This document shows, piece by piece, positions 49,753 through 58,875 of a stretch of DNA of 64,000 bases. Position 1 is the first letter of the stretch. Every line of letters begins with the position of its first letter. The translations under genes and the position numbers were made by a program. Source of the DNA: Streptomyces harbinensis (GTDB lineage: Bacteria; Actinomycetota; Actinomycetes; Streptomycetales; Streptomycetaceae); contig NZ_FPAB01000009.1 of the NCBI RefSeq assembly GCF_900116145.1, positions 62,001 through 126,000 of the forward strand, in the 5' to 3' direction. The notes beneath the pieces are model-generated. The model searched no databases and had not been told where the DNA came from. It saw nothing but the letters and a program-made list of their open reading frames with translations.

Positions 49753-50985
49753 ATGGCAGGACCACGCAGACGCATACCCGTCTCCGCGCTCGCCCTCACC
49801 CTCGCCGGTGCCACGGTCGCCGGCGGGCTGACGGCGTGTGCCGCGCAACCCGACCCCGGTACGGTCACGGTGCTCAACTCCGCGACCGACACCGCCGAGC
49901 ACTCCGCCAACCAGGATTTCTTCGACGCCTGCGCCGAGCCGCTCGGGCTGCGCGTCAAGCAGATCAGCGTCCCCGCCGACCAGGTCGCCACCAAGGCCCT
50001 GCGGATGGCCTCCTCCGACTCACTGCCGGACATCCTGGAACTGGACGGCTCGGAGCTGTCCCAGTTCGCCGAGACGGGCGGGCTGCGCCCGCTGCCGGAG
50101 ACGGGGTTCGACGCCGAGGGCTTCTCGGACAGCGCCGTCTCGCTGGGCTCCTACGACGGGGTGCAGTACGGGGTCGCCCGGTCGGTGAACTCGCTGGCGC
50201 TGATCTACAACACCACGATGCTGGCCGAGGCCGGGCTGGAACCCCCCACCACCTGGGAGGAGTTGCGCAGCACGGCGGCGGAGCTGACCGGCGGCAGCAC
50301 CTACGGCATGGCGTTCAGCGCCAGCCCGAACGCGGACGGCGTGTACCAGTTCCTGCCGTTCTTCTGGTCGGCGGGCGGTGACGAGGCGCAGCTGGCCGAG
50401 GGCACCGGCGGGCAGCAGGCGCTCCAGCTGTGGAAGGACCTGGTGGACGACGGGTCCGCCTCCCGATCCGTCGTCAACTGGAACCAGCAGGACGTGAACG
50501 ACCAGTTCGTCTCCGGGCGGGCCGCGATGATGGTGAACGGGCCCTGGCAGGTGCCGGTGCTCAGCGCGCAGGACGCGGTGGACTGGGCGGTGGCCTCCAT
50601 CCCGGTGCCGCAGGCCGGTCAGGACCCGGTGCCGCCGATCGGCGGCACCGTGATGACGGTGCCCAAGAACAGCGACACCGAGCGCGAGCGCAACGCCGGG
50701 GCGATCCTCAACTGCCTCAACTCGCAGGAGAACCAGCTGGCCTGGGGCGAGCGGGTGAACAACGTGCCGACCCGCGCCGAGGCCGCGCAGGCCTACCGCG
50801 AGCTGCATCCGAAGCTGGCGCCGTTCGCCGATCTGGTGGCCACGGCCCGCTCGCGGACCGCCGAGGTGGGAACGCGCTGGCCGATGGTGGGCGACGCGCT
50901 CGCGGGCGCGTTCCAGTCGGTGCTGACCGGCCGCGCCACCCCGGAACAGGCGCTGAACCGGGCCGCACAGCAGGCCGGGGAGTGA
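49753..50985 (+). CDS. Extracellular sugar-binding lipoprotein
   Basis: 410 aa CUT1 substrate-binding protein. An Arg-rich start, hydrophobic stretch and lipobox LTAC give lipid anchoring. Start chosen at ATG 49753 (GGAAGA upstream); a 17-residue longer frame lacks signal-peptide logic. Motifs include YNTTMLAEAGLEPPTTWEEL and GRAAMMVNGPWQVPVL. The two permeases follow directly (4-bp gap). Confidence 0.94.
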   Translation: MAGPRRRIPVSALALTLAGATVAGGLTACAAQPDPGTVTVLNSATDTAEHSANQDFFDACAEPLGLRVKQISVPADQVATKALRMASSDSLPDILELDGSELSQFAETGGLRPLPETGFDAEGFSDSAVSLGSYDGVQYGVARSVNSLALIYNTTMLAEAGLEPPTTWEELRSTAAELTGGSTYGMAFSASPNADGVYQFLPFFWSAGGDEAQLAEGTGGQQALQLWKDLVDDGSASRSVVNWNQQDVNDQFVSGRAAMMVNGPWQVPVLSAQDAVDWAVASIPVPQAGQDPVPPIGGTVMTVPKNSDTERERNAGAILNCLNSQENQLAWGERVNNVPTRAEAAQAYRELHPKLAPFADLVATARSRTAEVGTRWPMVGDALAGAFQSVLTGRATPEQALNRAAQQAGE

Positions 50986-50989
50986 GGCC

Positions 50990-51964
50990 GTGATGACGAC
51001 GACGACCGAGACGACCCCGGCGGGCGGGCCGGCCGCGACGGACGCGAGCCCCGTGCGGACCGCGCCCCGTTCGGCCGCCCGGCGGCGCCGGCTGTACCAG
51101 TGGCTGTTCGTGGCGCCCGCGGTGCTGTATCTCCTGGCGTTCTTCGGGTTCCCGCTGGTGCGCAACATCCTGATGAGCTTCCAGGAGTTCACGCCGACCA
51201 CCTATTTCACCGGCGAGGCGCCGTTCAACGGCCTCGACAACTGGCGCGCGGTCTTCTCCAACGAGCTGTTCGGCGACGCGCTGTGGCAGACCGTGCTGTT
51301 CACCATCGGTTCGCTGGCCGGGCAGTTCACGATCGGACTGGCGCTCGCGGTGTTCTTCACCCGGCGTTTCCCGCTCTCCGGCGTGGTGCGTGCGGTGCTG
51401 CTGCTGCCGTGGCTGGTGCCGATGGTGGTGTCGGCCGTGGTGTGGCGGCGGATCATGGACGAGGACCACGGCGTCCTCAACAGTTTCCTGAAGACGCTGG
51501 GGCTCACCGGTGACGGGGTGCCGTGGCTGTCCAGCCCGAGCGTGGCGCTGCTGTCCGCGGTGCTGGTCAACATCTGGATCGGCATCCCCTTCAACATGGT
51601 GATCCTCTACGGCGGTCTCCAGGAGATCCCGCGGGAGGTGTACGAGGCGGCGGCGCTGGACGGCGCGGGCCCGTGGCGTACGTTCCGCAGCATCACCCTG
51701 CCCATGCTGCGTCCGGTGGTGACGGTGGTGCTGGTGCTGGGCTTCATGTCGACGATCAAGGTGCTGGATCTGATCCTGGCGCTGACCGGCGGCGGCCCGG
51801 CGGACTCCACCCAGACGCTGGGCACCATGACGTACCAGCTGTCCTTCATGCAGCTCGACTTCGGTCAGGGCGCCGTGGTGGGCAATGTCCTCATCCTCGT
51901 CAGTGCCGTGTTCGCGGTGCTGTATCTGCGGGTCAACCGGGCCCAGTCCGGTCAGGGGAAGTGA
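50990..51964 (+). CDS. Carbohydrate ABC transporter permease, MalF-type
   Basis: 324 aa. Adjacent GTG (50990) and ATG (50993) starts; the GGGGAG site is spaced best for the GTG. A Thr/Ala-rich cytoplasmic tail precedes the first helix (LFVAPAVLYLLAFFGFPLV). The EAA loop reads VYEAAALDGAGPWRTFRSIT. Functions with the neighbouring MalG-type permease and binding protein; the ATPase is not encoded here. Confidence 0.95.
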   Translation: MMTTTTETTPAGGPAATDASPVRTAPRSAARRRRLYQWLFVAPAVLYLLAFFGFPLVRNILMSFQEFTPTTYFTGEAPFNGLDNWRAVFSNELFGDALWQTVLFTIGSLAGQFTIGLALAVFFTRRFPLSGVVRAVLLLPWLVPMVVSAVVWRRIMDEDHGVLNSFLKTLGLTGDGVPWLSSPSVALLSAVLVNIWIGIPFNMVILYGGLQEIPREVYEAAALDGAGPWRTFRSITLPMLRPVVTVVLVLGFMSTIKVLDLILALTGGGPADSTQTLGTMTYQLSFMQLDFGQGAVVGNVLILVSAVFAVLYLRVNRAQSGQGK

Positions 51965-51970
51965 TCGACG

Positions 51971-52837
51971 ATGACGACGACCGAGACCGCGACGAAGCCG
52001 GTACGGATGCAGGCCGCGACGAAGACAGCGGGTGCGAAGCGGAGTTGGCGCTCCACCCTGGTGGCGCTGCTGATCCTGGCCGTGATGCTGTTCCCGGTGT
52101 ACTGGATGATCTCCACGGCGCTCCAGCCGCACTCCAGCATCGCCGCCACCCAGTTGCTGCCGACCTCGCCCAGCCTGGAGAACTTCCGGGCCGCCTTCGA
52201 CACCCAGGGCGGTTCCCTGCTGACCAGCCTGGTGGTGTCGCTGGGCGCGGTGGCGGTGTGTCTGGCGCTGGCCGCGCCGGCCGCCTACGGGCTGGCGCAG
52301 TTCGGGCTGCGCGGCAGCCGGGGCATCGTGTTCGGCACGCTGATCACCCAGATGGTGCCGGGCATCGTGGTGGCGAACGCCCTGTACAGCGCGTACGCCG
52401 AGCTGGGTCTGGTGAACTCCTACGCCGGGCTGATCCTGGCGGACGCCTCGCTGGGCCTGCCGTTCGCGATCGTGCTGCTGCGGGCGTTCATGGTGTCCAT
52501 CCCGTCCGAGGTGATCGAGGCGGCGATGGTGGACGGTGCGAACCGGTTCACGGCCTTCGTGCGGATCGTGCTGCCGATGAGCCGCAACGCCCTGATCACC
52601 TCGGGCCTGTTCGCCTTCCTCTTCGCCTGGGCCGACTTCATCTTCGCGCTGACGCTGAACACCACCGACGACGTGAAGCCGGTGACGCTGGGCATCTATC
52701 AGTTCATCGGCGCCCATGTCAGTGACTGGGGCGCGGTGATGGCCACCGCCGTGCTGTCCGCGATCCCGGCCGCCATCCTGCTGGTGGTGGCGCAGAAGTA
52801 CATCGCCGCCGGGATCTCCGGCGGATCGATCAAGTGA
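51971..52837 (+). CDS. Carbohydrate ABC transporter permease, MalG-type
   Basis: 288 aa membrane subunit with the EAA loop VIEAAMVDGANRFTAFVRIV and typical terminal helices (AAILLVVAQKYIAAGISGGS). It starts 6 bp after the MalF-type stop. The importer is followed by two cytoplasmic glycosidases, which implies uptake of an intact oligosaccharide. Confidence 0.95.
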   Translation: MTTTETATKPVRMQAATKTAGAKRSWRSTLVALLILAVMLFPVYWMISTALQPHSSIAATQLLPTSPSLENFRAAFDTQGGSLLTSLVVSLGAVAVCLALAAPAAYGLAQFGLRGSRGIVFGTLITQMVPGIVVANALYSAYAELGLVNSYAGLILADASLGLPFAIVLLRAFMVSIPSEVIEAAMVDGANRFTAFVRIVLPMSRNALITSGLFAFLFAWADFIFALTLNTTDDVKPVTLGIYQFIGAHVSDWGAVMATAVLSAIPAAILLVVAQKYIAAGISGGSIK

Positions 52838-52898
52838 ACCGGCCCGCCTCTTCTCTCCGTCCTGTCCGTTGCTCCTCCGTGAGGGATGTGCTCCGCCC

Positions 52899-54299
52899 AT
52901 GACCGACACGCCCGCTTTCCCCGCCTTCCCGCCCGGCTTCTTCTTCGGCGCGGCGACCGCCAGCTACCAGATCGAGGGCGCCCACGACGTCGGCGGGCGC
53001 GGCCCGTCGATCTGGGACACCTACTCCCGTACCCCCGGCAAGGTCGCGAACGGCGACACCGGTGACGTCGCCTGCGACCACTACCACCGCTACCCGGAGG
53101 ATGTGGCGCTGTTGAAGGAGCTGGGGGTGGACAGCTACCGCTTCTCCATCGCCTGGCCCCGGATCCAGCCCACCGGCAGCGGCCCGGCCAACGCCGAGGG
53201 CCTGGACTTCTACGACCGGCTGGTGGACGAGCTGCTGGCCTCCGGCATCGCGCCGGCCGCCACGCTGTACCACTGGGACCTGCCGCAGGCGCTGGAGGAC
53301 ACCGGCGGCTGGCGGGTGCGCGCGACGGCGGAGCGGTTCGCCGAGTACACGGCGCTGGTGGCGGAGCGGCTGGTGGACCGGGTGCCGCGCTGGATCACCC
53401 TGAACGAGCCGTTCTGCAGTGCCTTCGTCGGGTACGCGATCGGCCGGCACGCGCCCGGGGCGCGGGAGGGGGCCGGCGCGCTGGCGGCGGCCCACCATCT
53501 GCTGGTCGGCCACGGGCTCGCCGTGCAGGCGCTGCGCGCGGCCGGTGCCGGTGAGGTCGGTATCACGCTCAACCCGGACCGGCTGCTGCCGGCCACCGGC
53601 TCGGAGGCGGACGCCGGGGCGGTGCGCCGGGCGGAGACGCTGCACAACGAGGTCTGGTTCGACCCGCTGTTCGCCGGCCGCTACCCGCTGCACGAGGACG
53701 AGACGTGGGGGGAGCTGGCGCGGGAGGCCGCGGCGCACCGCCGCGAGGGCGATCTCGATCTCATCGCCGCCCCGCTGGACTTCACCGGCATCAACTACTA
53801 CCGGCCGATCACGGTGACCGACGCCCCGTTCCGCGACCCGGAGCCGGCGACCAGGACGGCCGTGGACATCCGGGTGGAGGAGACCTGGCGCGACGACGTA
53901 CGGCACACCACCATGGGCTGGCCGGTGGTGCCGCACACCTTCACCGATCTGCTGGTGGACCTGCGGCGGCGCTACCCCGCGATGCCGCCGCTGATCATCA
54001 CGGAGAACGGCTCGGCGGAGGCCGACGTGGTCGCCGCGGACGGCCAGGTGCACGACAGCGACCGGGTGGAGTACCTGGCCGGGCACCTGGCGGCGGTGGC
54101 GGACGCCGTGGCGGCCGGGGTGGACGTCCGCGGCTACTACGTCTGGTCCCTGCTGGACAACTTCGAGTGGGCGTACGGCTACGAGCAGCGTTTCGGCATC
54201 GTCCGGGTCGACTACCAGACGCTGGAGCGGCTGCCGAAGGACAGCTACCACTGGTACCGGCAGCTGATCGCCGCGCACCGGGACCGTACCGCCGGCTGA
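52899..54299 (+). CDS. Beta-glucosidase, glycoside hydrolase family 1
   Basis: 466 aa (beta/alpha)8 retaining glycosidase. The acid/base is Glu170 in TLNEP and the nucleophile Glu369 in ITENG; the N-terminal FFFGAATASYQIEGA signature and C-terminal DNFEWAYGYEQRFG are complete. No signal peptide, so it acts on imported sugar. It likely removes beta-linked glucose from the xyloglucan-type oligosaccharide together with the following alpha-xylosidase. Confidence 0.95.
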   Translation: MTDTPAFPAFPPGFFFGAATASYQIEGAHDVGGRGPSIWDTYSRTPGKVANGDTGDVACDHYHRYPEDVALLKELGVDSYRFSIAWPRIQPTGSGPANAEGLDFYDRLVDELLASGIAPAATLYHWDLPQALEDTGGWRVRATAERFAEYTALVAERLVDRVPRWITLNEPFCSAFVGYAIGRHAPGAREGAGALAAAHHLLVGHGLAVQALRAAGAGEVGITLNPDRLLPATGSEADAGAVRRAETLHNEVWFDPLFAGRYPLHEDETWGELAREAAAHRREGDLDLIAAPLDFTGINYYRPITVTDAPFRDPEPATRTAVDIRVEETWRDDVRHTTMGWPVVPHTFTDLLVDLRRRYPAMPPLIITENGSAEADVVAADGQVHDSDRVEYLAGHLAAVADAVAAGVDVRGYYVWSLLDNFEWAYGYEQRFGIVRVDYQTLERLPKDSYHWYRQLIAAHRDRTAG

Positions 54300-54387
54300 T
54301 CGCGCACCGCGCGGTGCGGCGGCACAGCCCCAGTACCACCAGCACCACGAGCACCAGCAATTCGCATTCCAAGGAGCAGGAGACGCA

Positions 54388-56700
54388 GTGAAGTTCACCG
54401 ATGGCTACTGGCTGACGCGTGAGGGCGTGAAGCTGTCGTACGCCACCGAGGTCGCCGACGCTACGGTCGCGGACGGCAAGCTCACCCTCTACGCCCCCGT
54501 CCGGCAGGTGCGGACCCGGGGGAACACGCTCAACAGCGCGCTGCTGACCGTGGAGTGCTCGTCCCCCGCCGAGGGGGTGATCGCGGTGCGCTCCACCCAT
54601 CACGCGGGCAAGGCCGAGCACGGGCCCGAGTTCGCGCTGCACGCGGACGAGGCGCGCAGCGCGGCGAAGGTGGCGCGGGACGGCTCGGTGCTGGAGCTGT
54701 CCAGCGGGCCGCTGGCCCTGCGGGTGGACACCGAGGGTCCCTGGCAGCTGGACTTCGTCGCCGACGGCCGGGTGCTGACCACGGCGGGCAAGCGCGGTAC
54801 CGGCTTCGCGGAGCAGGAGGGGCGGCACTTCTCGCTGGGCCAGCTGTCGCTGGGGGTCGGCGAGCTGGTGTACGGGCTGGGTGAGCGGTTTACGCCGTTC
54901 ACCAAGAACGGCCAGACGGTGGACATCTGGCAGGCGGACGGCGGCACCGCCAGCGAACAGGCGTACAAGAACATCCCGTTCTACCTCACCAACCGGGGCT
55001 ACGGCGTCTTCGTGCGGCACCCCGGCAACGTCTCCTACGAGATCGCCTCCGAGTCGGTGGGGCAGATCCAGTTCAGCGTCGAGGACCAGTCGATCGAGTA
55101 CCTGGTGGTGTACGGTCCGACGCCCAAGGAGATCCTGGACCGGTTCACCGCGCTGACCGGCCGCCCGGCGCTGCCGCCGGCCTGGTCGTTCGGGCTGTGG
55201 CTGTCGACGTCCTTCACCACCGACTACGACGAGGAGACGGTCAACCGCTTCGTCTCCGGCATGGCGGAGCGCGAGATCCCGCTGAGCGTCTTCCACTTCG
55301 ACTGCTTCTGGATGAAGGAGTACCAGTGGTGCGACTTCACCTGGGACCCGGACGTCTTCCCGGACCCGGAGGGCATGCTGCGCCGGCTGAAGGAGGACCG
55401 GGGGCTGCGGATCTGCGTGTGGATCAACCCGTACATCGGGCAGAAGTCACCGCTGTTCGCCGAGGCCAAGCGGCTGGGCCATCTGGTGCGCACGGCGGGC
55501 GGGGACGTGTGGCAGTGGGATCTGTGGCAGGCCGGGATGGGGCTGGTGGACTTCACCAGCCCGGCGGCGCGCGCCTGGTACCAGGACAAGCTGCGCACGC
55601 TGCTGGGGCAGGGCGTGGACTGCTTCAAGACGGACTTCGGCGAGCGCATCCCCACCGACGTGGTGTGGCACGACGGCTCGGACCCGCAGCGCATGCACAA
55701 CTACTACACGCAGCTGTACAACGAGGCCGTCTTCGAGGTGCTGACCGAGGCGCGCGGGGAGGGCGAGGCGGTGCTGTTCGCGCGCTCGGCCACGGCCGGC
55801 GGGCAGCAGTTCCCGGTGCACTGGGGCGGCGACTGCGAGTCGACGTTCACCGCGATGGCGGAGTCGCTGCGCGGCGGCCTGTCGCTGGGCCTGTCCGGGT
55901 TCGGGTTCTGGAGCCACGACATCGGCGGCTTCGAGGGCACCCCGACGCCGGAGGTCTTCAAGCGGTGGGTGCAGTTCGGGCTGCTGTCCTCGCACAGCCG
56001 GCTGCACGGCTCCAACTCCTACCGGGTCCCGTGGGACTACGACGAGGAGGCGGTGACCGTCACCCGCGACTTCACCCGGCTCAAGCACCGGCTGGCGCCG
56101 TACCTCTTCGAGGCGGGCCGGCAGGCGCGGCGGCACGGTACGCCGGTGATGCGGGCGATGGTGCTGGAGTTCCCGGAGGACCCGGGCACCCACACCCTGG
56201 ACCGGCAGTACATGCTGGGCGGCGATCTGCTGGTGGCGCCGGTGTTCGAGACCGGCGGCGAGGTGGAGTACTACGTGCCGGCCGGCACCTGGACGCATCT
56301 GCTGAGCGGTGAGCCGGTCCAGGGCCCGGGCTGGCGCCGGGAGCACTTCGGCTTCGACTCGCTGCCGCTGCTGGCCCGGCCGGGCTCGGTGATCCCGCTG
56401 GGCGACCCGGAGCAGGCCGCCCAGGGCGTGGAGTACGCCTGGGCCGAGGGCGTCACCCTGCGGGTCCACGCCCCGGTGGACGGGACGGAGACGGTGACGG
56501 AGCTGCCGGCTCCGGACGGCTCCACCGCGGTCACCTTCCGTACCCGGCGGGACGGGCAGAGCGTGACGGTGCGCGCCGAGGCCGCGCCGGGCACCGGCCT
56601 GGGCGCCTGGCAGGTGCAGCTGGCCGGCCCGGCCGGCTACGCCGAGCCGGTGGCCGCCGACGGGGACACCGTGACGGTGACGCTTCCCGCGGCGGGCTGA
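54388..56700 (+). CDS. yicI: Alpha-xylosidase, GH31 (YicI-type)
   Basis: 770 aa from the GTG at 54388 (AAGGAG upstream). The catalytic nucleophile Asp416 in KTDFGERIPTD and acid/base Asp482 in HWGGDCEST occupy the same numbers as in E. coli YicI. The active-site loop FDCFWMKEYQWCDFTWDPDV marks alpha-xylosidase rather than alpha-glucosidase. It removes alpha-1,6-xylose from isoprimeverose or xyloglucan oligosaccharides. Cytoplasmic; last gene of the importer-glycosidase locus, closed by a 15-bp terminator. Confidence 0.95.
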   Translation: MKFTDGYWLTREGVKLSYATEVADATVADGKLTLYAPVRQVRTRGNTLNSALLTVECSSPAEGVIAVRSTHHAGKAEHGPEFALHADEARSAAKVARDGSVLELSSGPLALRVDTEGPWQLDFVADGRVLTTAGKRGTGFAEQEGRHFSLGQLSLGVGELVYGLGERFTPFTKNGQTVDIWQADGGTASEQAYKNIPFYLTNRGYGVFVRHPGNVSYEIASESVGQIQFSVEDQSIEYLVVYGPTPKEILDRFTALTGRPALPPAWSFGLWLSTSFTTDYDEETVNRFVSGMAEREIPLSVFHFDCFWMKEYQWCDFTWDPDVFPDPEGMLRRLKEDRGLRICVWINPYIGQKSPLFAEAKRLGHLVRTAGGDVWQWDLWQAGMGLVDFTSPAARAWYQDKLRTLLGQGVDCFKTDFGERIPTDVVWHDGSDPQRMHNYYTQLYNEAVFEVLTEARGEGEAVLFARSATAGGQQFPVHWGGDCESTFTAMAESLRGGLSLGLSGFGFWSHDIGGFEGTPTPEVFKRWVQFGLLSSHSRLHGSNSYRVPWDYDEEAVTVTRDFTRLKHRLAPYLFEAGRQARRHGTPVMRAMVLEFPEDPGTHTLDRQYMLGGDLLVAPVFETGGEVEYYVPAGTWTHLLSGEPVQGPGWRREHFGFDSLPLLARPGSVIPLGDPEQAAQGVEYAWAEGVTLRVHAPVDGTETVTELPAPDGSTAVTFRTRRDGQSVTVRAEAAPGTGLGAWQVQLAGPAGYAEPVAADGDTVTVTLPAAG

Positions 56701-56707
56701 GCGGTAC

Positions 56708-56740
56708 GGGCCCCGTGACCCGGTGCGGGTCACGGGGCCC
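56708..56740. terminator. Strong terminator after the alpha-xylosidase gene
   Basis: GGGCCCCGTGACCCG pairs perfectly with CGGGTCACGGGGCCC (15 bp, 3-nt loop) 7 bp after the stop. Confidence 0.8.
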
Positions 56741-56839
56741 TGGCATGCATGGGCGGGCGCTCGGCGGGCACCCGGGAGCGGTGCGCGGCGCTGCCGCGTG
56801 CAGCCCGTGGTGCCGTCGTCGTCCGAGGAGTGGTTCCGG

Positions 56840-57487
56840 GTGAGTGCGAAGAGGGAAGCGCTGGCGCACGCCGTCGTGGAGCGCTGCGGCCAGACGTACG
56901 CGGAGCAGGCCGGTATCCGGCTGCGGGACACCCCGGCGGCGCTGTACCAGGTGCTGGTGCTGGCGCATCTGCTGTCGGCGCGGATCAAGGCGGATGTCGC
57001 CGTGGCGGCGGCCCGGGCGCTGTTCGACGCCGGGATGCGGACTCCGGCCAGGATGGCGGAGGCCACCTGGCAGCAGCGGGTGGACGCGCTGGGCGAGGGG
57101 CACTACCGGCGCTACGACGAGCGGACCGCGACCCAGCTCGGCGACGGGGCCCAATTGCTGCTCGACCGGTACGGCGGGGATCTGCGGCGGCTGCGCGAGG
57201 GCGCGGATCCGGGCGAGGTGGCCGACCGGCTGCGGGAGTTCCCCGGCATCGGGCCGCTGGGGGCGGCGATCTTCCTGCGCGAGGTGCAGGGCGTGTGGCC
57301 CCGGTACGCGCCGTACATCGACGGCAAGGCGCTGGACGGTGCGGAGCGGGTGGGGCTGCCGAGGTCGCCGAAGGCACTGGACCGGCTGGTGCGGCGGGGT
57401 GAACTGCCGCAGCTGACGGCCGGGTTGGTGCGGGTGGCGCTCGACAAGCGGCTGGCCGAGGATGTGCGCTCACTGGCGCGCGGGTGA
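56840..57487 (+). CDS. Helix-hairpin-helix (endonuclease III-like) protein
   Basis: 215 aa from the GTG at 56840 (GAGGAG site, 9-nt spacing). The alpha-helical body resembles the HhH-GPD glycosylase fold (LYQVLVLAHLLSARIKADVA) with a helix-hairpin-helix at REFPGIGPLGAAIFLREVQ (about residues 133-151). The Asp after the hairpin that endonuclease III needs is not clearly placed (YIDGKALD is a candidate), and no Fe-S cysteines are present. DNA binding is likely; catalytic activity is uncertain. Confidence 0.82.
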   Translation: MSAKREALAHAVVERCGQTYAEQAGIRLRDTPAALYQVLVLAHLLSARIKADVAVAAARALFDAGMRTPARMAEATWQQRVDALGEGHYRRYDERTATQLGDGAQLLLDRYGGDLRRLREGADPGEVADRLREFPGIGPLGAAIFLREVQGVWPRYAPYIDGKALDGAERVGLPRSPKALDRLVRRGELPQLTAGLVRVALDKRLAEDVRSLARG

Positions 57488-57573
57488 CCTCGTGCGCCGT
57501 CCGGGGGGTTTTCACGCTGAGTCATCCGGGGACAGCTTGCGGGGCATGGATGCCACGGTGTGCTGGAGGATGG

Positions 57574-57876
57574 ATGAGCGGTATCGACACGGGTGAACTG
57601 GACCGGCTGTGGGCGGAGTTCCGCGGAGCGGTGAACATGACCTCGCACGAACTGGCCGCCTGGCTGCGTACGGCGGGCAGCGACCCGGCGCAGGACCGTG
57701 GCCGCCGGGTCCTGGCCATTCTGCGGAAGCGGCGGATCGATGTGACGGCCGATGACGCGCGGCTGATGCGGGAGGTCCTGGCGACGGTGCGCGCCGCCAC
57801 CACCGCCCCGGGCGGGGCCACCGCGGGCGAGCGCCGCTACCGGCTGATGTCGCTGGGACACGACCCGCTGCGCTGA
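57574..57876 (+). CDS. DUF3140 family protein
   Basis: 100 aa small protein starting at ATG 57574 (GGAGG just upstream). WAEFRGAVNMTSHELAAWL followed by GRRVLAILRKRRIDVTADD and RRYRLMSLGHDPLR is the DUF3140 pattern. These are small, presumed DNA- or nucleic-acid-associated proteins of actinobacteria with no known function. It lies 86 bp after the HhH gene. Confidence 0.88.
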   Translation: MSGIDTGELDRLWAEFRGAVNMTSHELAAWLRTAGSDPAQDRGRRVLAILRKRRIDVTADDARLMREVLATVRAATTAPGGATAGERRYRLMSLGHDPLR

Positions 57877-57942
57877 GCCGGCCGGGCGAAGGGGCGCGGG
57901 GGGGCATCGCGCGGGGGCCGAAGCCCCGGCCGGGACCGGCCG

Positions 57943-57959
57943 GGCGGGCCCGGCCCGCC
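57943..57959. terminator. GC-rich stem-loop region between convergent genes
   Basis: GGCGGG (57943-57948) pairs with CCCGCC (57954-57959); a second hairpin GGGGC-CGAA-GCCCC lies at 57914-57927. The 147-bp gap 57877-58023 otherwise holds nothing recognisable. Confidence 0.45.
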
Positions 57960-58023
57960 GGCCGGACGCGCCGGCCGGGACGCGCGGCGTCCTCGCGGCC
58001 GGTGGCGGCGGGCCCGCCGGTGG

Positions 58024-58875
58024 TCACAGGCCGTACACGCGGGAGGCGGTGCCCCCAAGGACGGCGGCCCGTTCCGCCCGGCTCAGCCCGCCGGTCAGCG
58101 TGGCCGCCGTCTCCATCACCCGGCGGTAGCCGGCGGCCAGTGTGCACACCGGCCAGTCCGAGCCGGCCATCAGCCGGCCGGGGCCGAACGCCTCCAGCGC
58201 CACCTCCGCGTACGGGCGCAGGTCCGCCACCGTCCAGTGCCGCCAGTCGGCCTCGGTGACCAGCCCGGAGAGCTTGGCGGTGGTGTTCGGCAGCGCCGCG
58301 AACCTCCGCAGGTCCCGCGCCCACGGCTCCCGCTGCCCCGCCGCGATCGGCGGCTTGCCCAGATGGTCCAGGACGAAGGTGAGTTCGGGCCGCAGCGCGG
58401 CGGCCCGGGTGGCGGCGGGCAACTGGTGCGGCAGGATCACCAGGTCGTACACCAGCCCGGCCGCCGCGACGGCCGCCAGCCCCCGCTGGACGTCGGCGCG
58501 CAGCAGCCAGTGCGGGTCCGCCTCGCCCTGCACCTGATGGCGGATGCCGGACAGCCGTGCGCCGCCCGGCAGGGCGCGCAACGCCGCGAGGGTGTCGGCG
58601 ATCGCCGGGTCCCGCAGCTCCGTCCAGCCGACGACCCCGGCGACCAGTCCCCCGGCCTCGCGTTCGGCCGCCAGCGCGAGCAGTTCCGGGGTCTCCTCCG
58701 GCACGGTGACGGTCTGCACCAGTACGGTGCCGTCCACCCCGGCCTCCCGGGCGTGCGGCAGCAGCTCGGCGAGGGCGAACCCGCGCCGGATCGGGGCCAG
58801 CTCCGGGGCGTCCAGCCACTCCTGCGGCCGGACGGCGAGGTCCCACACATGGTGGTGGGCGTCGATGACCCTCAC
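58024..58875 (-). CDS. Amidohydrolase-family lactonase, L-fucono-1,5-lactonase-like
   Basis: 283 aa TIM-barrel metallo-hydrolase of the COG3618 group. It starts at GTG 58875, overlapping the upstream stop as GTGA. The N-terminal DAHHHVWDLA (His7-9), VLVQTVTVPEETPE, and the C-terminal LMAGSDWPVCTLA with the metal/catalytic Asp are family marks. In an operon with an aldose dehydrogenase and an SDR it most likely opens the sugar lactone in L-fucose-type oxidation. Confidence 0.92.
   Translation of the reverse strand: MRVIDAHHHVWDLAVRPQEWLDAPELAPIRRGFALAELLPHAREAGVDGTVLVQTVTVPEETPELLALAAEREAGGLVAGVVGWTELRDPAIADTLAALRALPGGARLSGIRHQVQGEADPHWLLRADVQRGLAAVAAAGLVYDLVILPHQLPAATRAAALRPELTFVLDHLGKPPIAAGQREPWARDLRRFAALPNTTAKLSGLVTEADWRHWTVADLRPYAEVALEAFGPGRLMAGSDWPVCTLAAGYRRVMETAATLTGGLSRAERAAVLGGTASRVYGL

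Noticed and set aside
54330..54358. Short ACCAGCACCACGAGCACC triplet-like repeats between the two glycosidases
   Set aside because: Imperfect and under 30 bp; no support for a functional repeat or CRISPR-like array.
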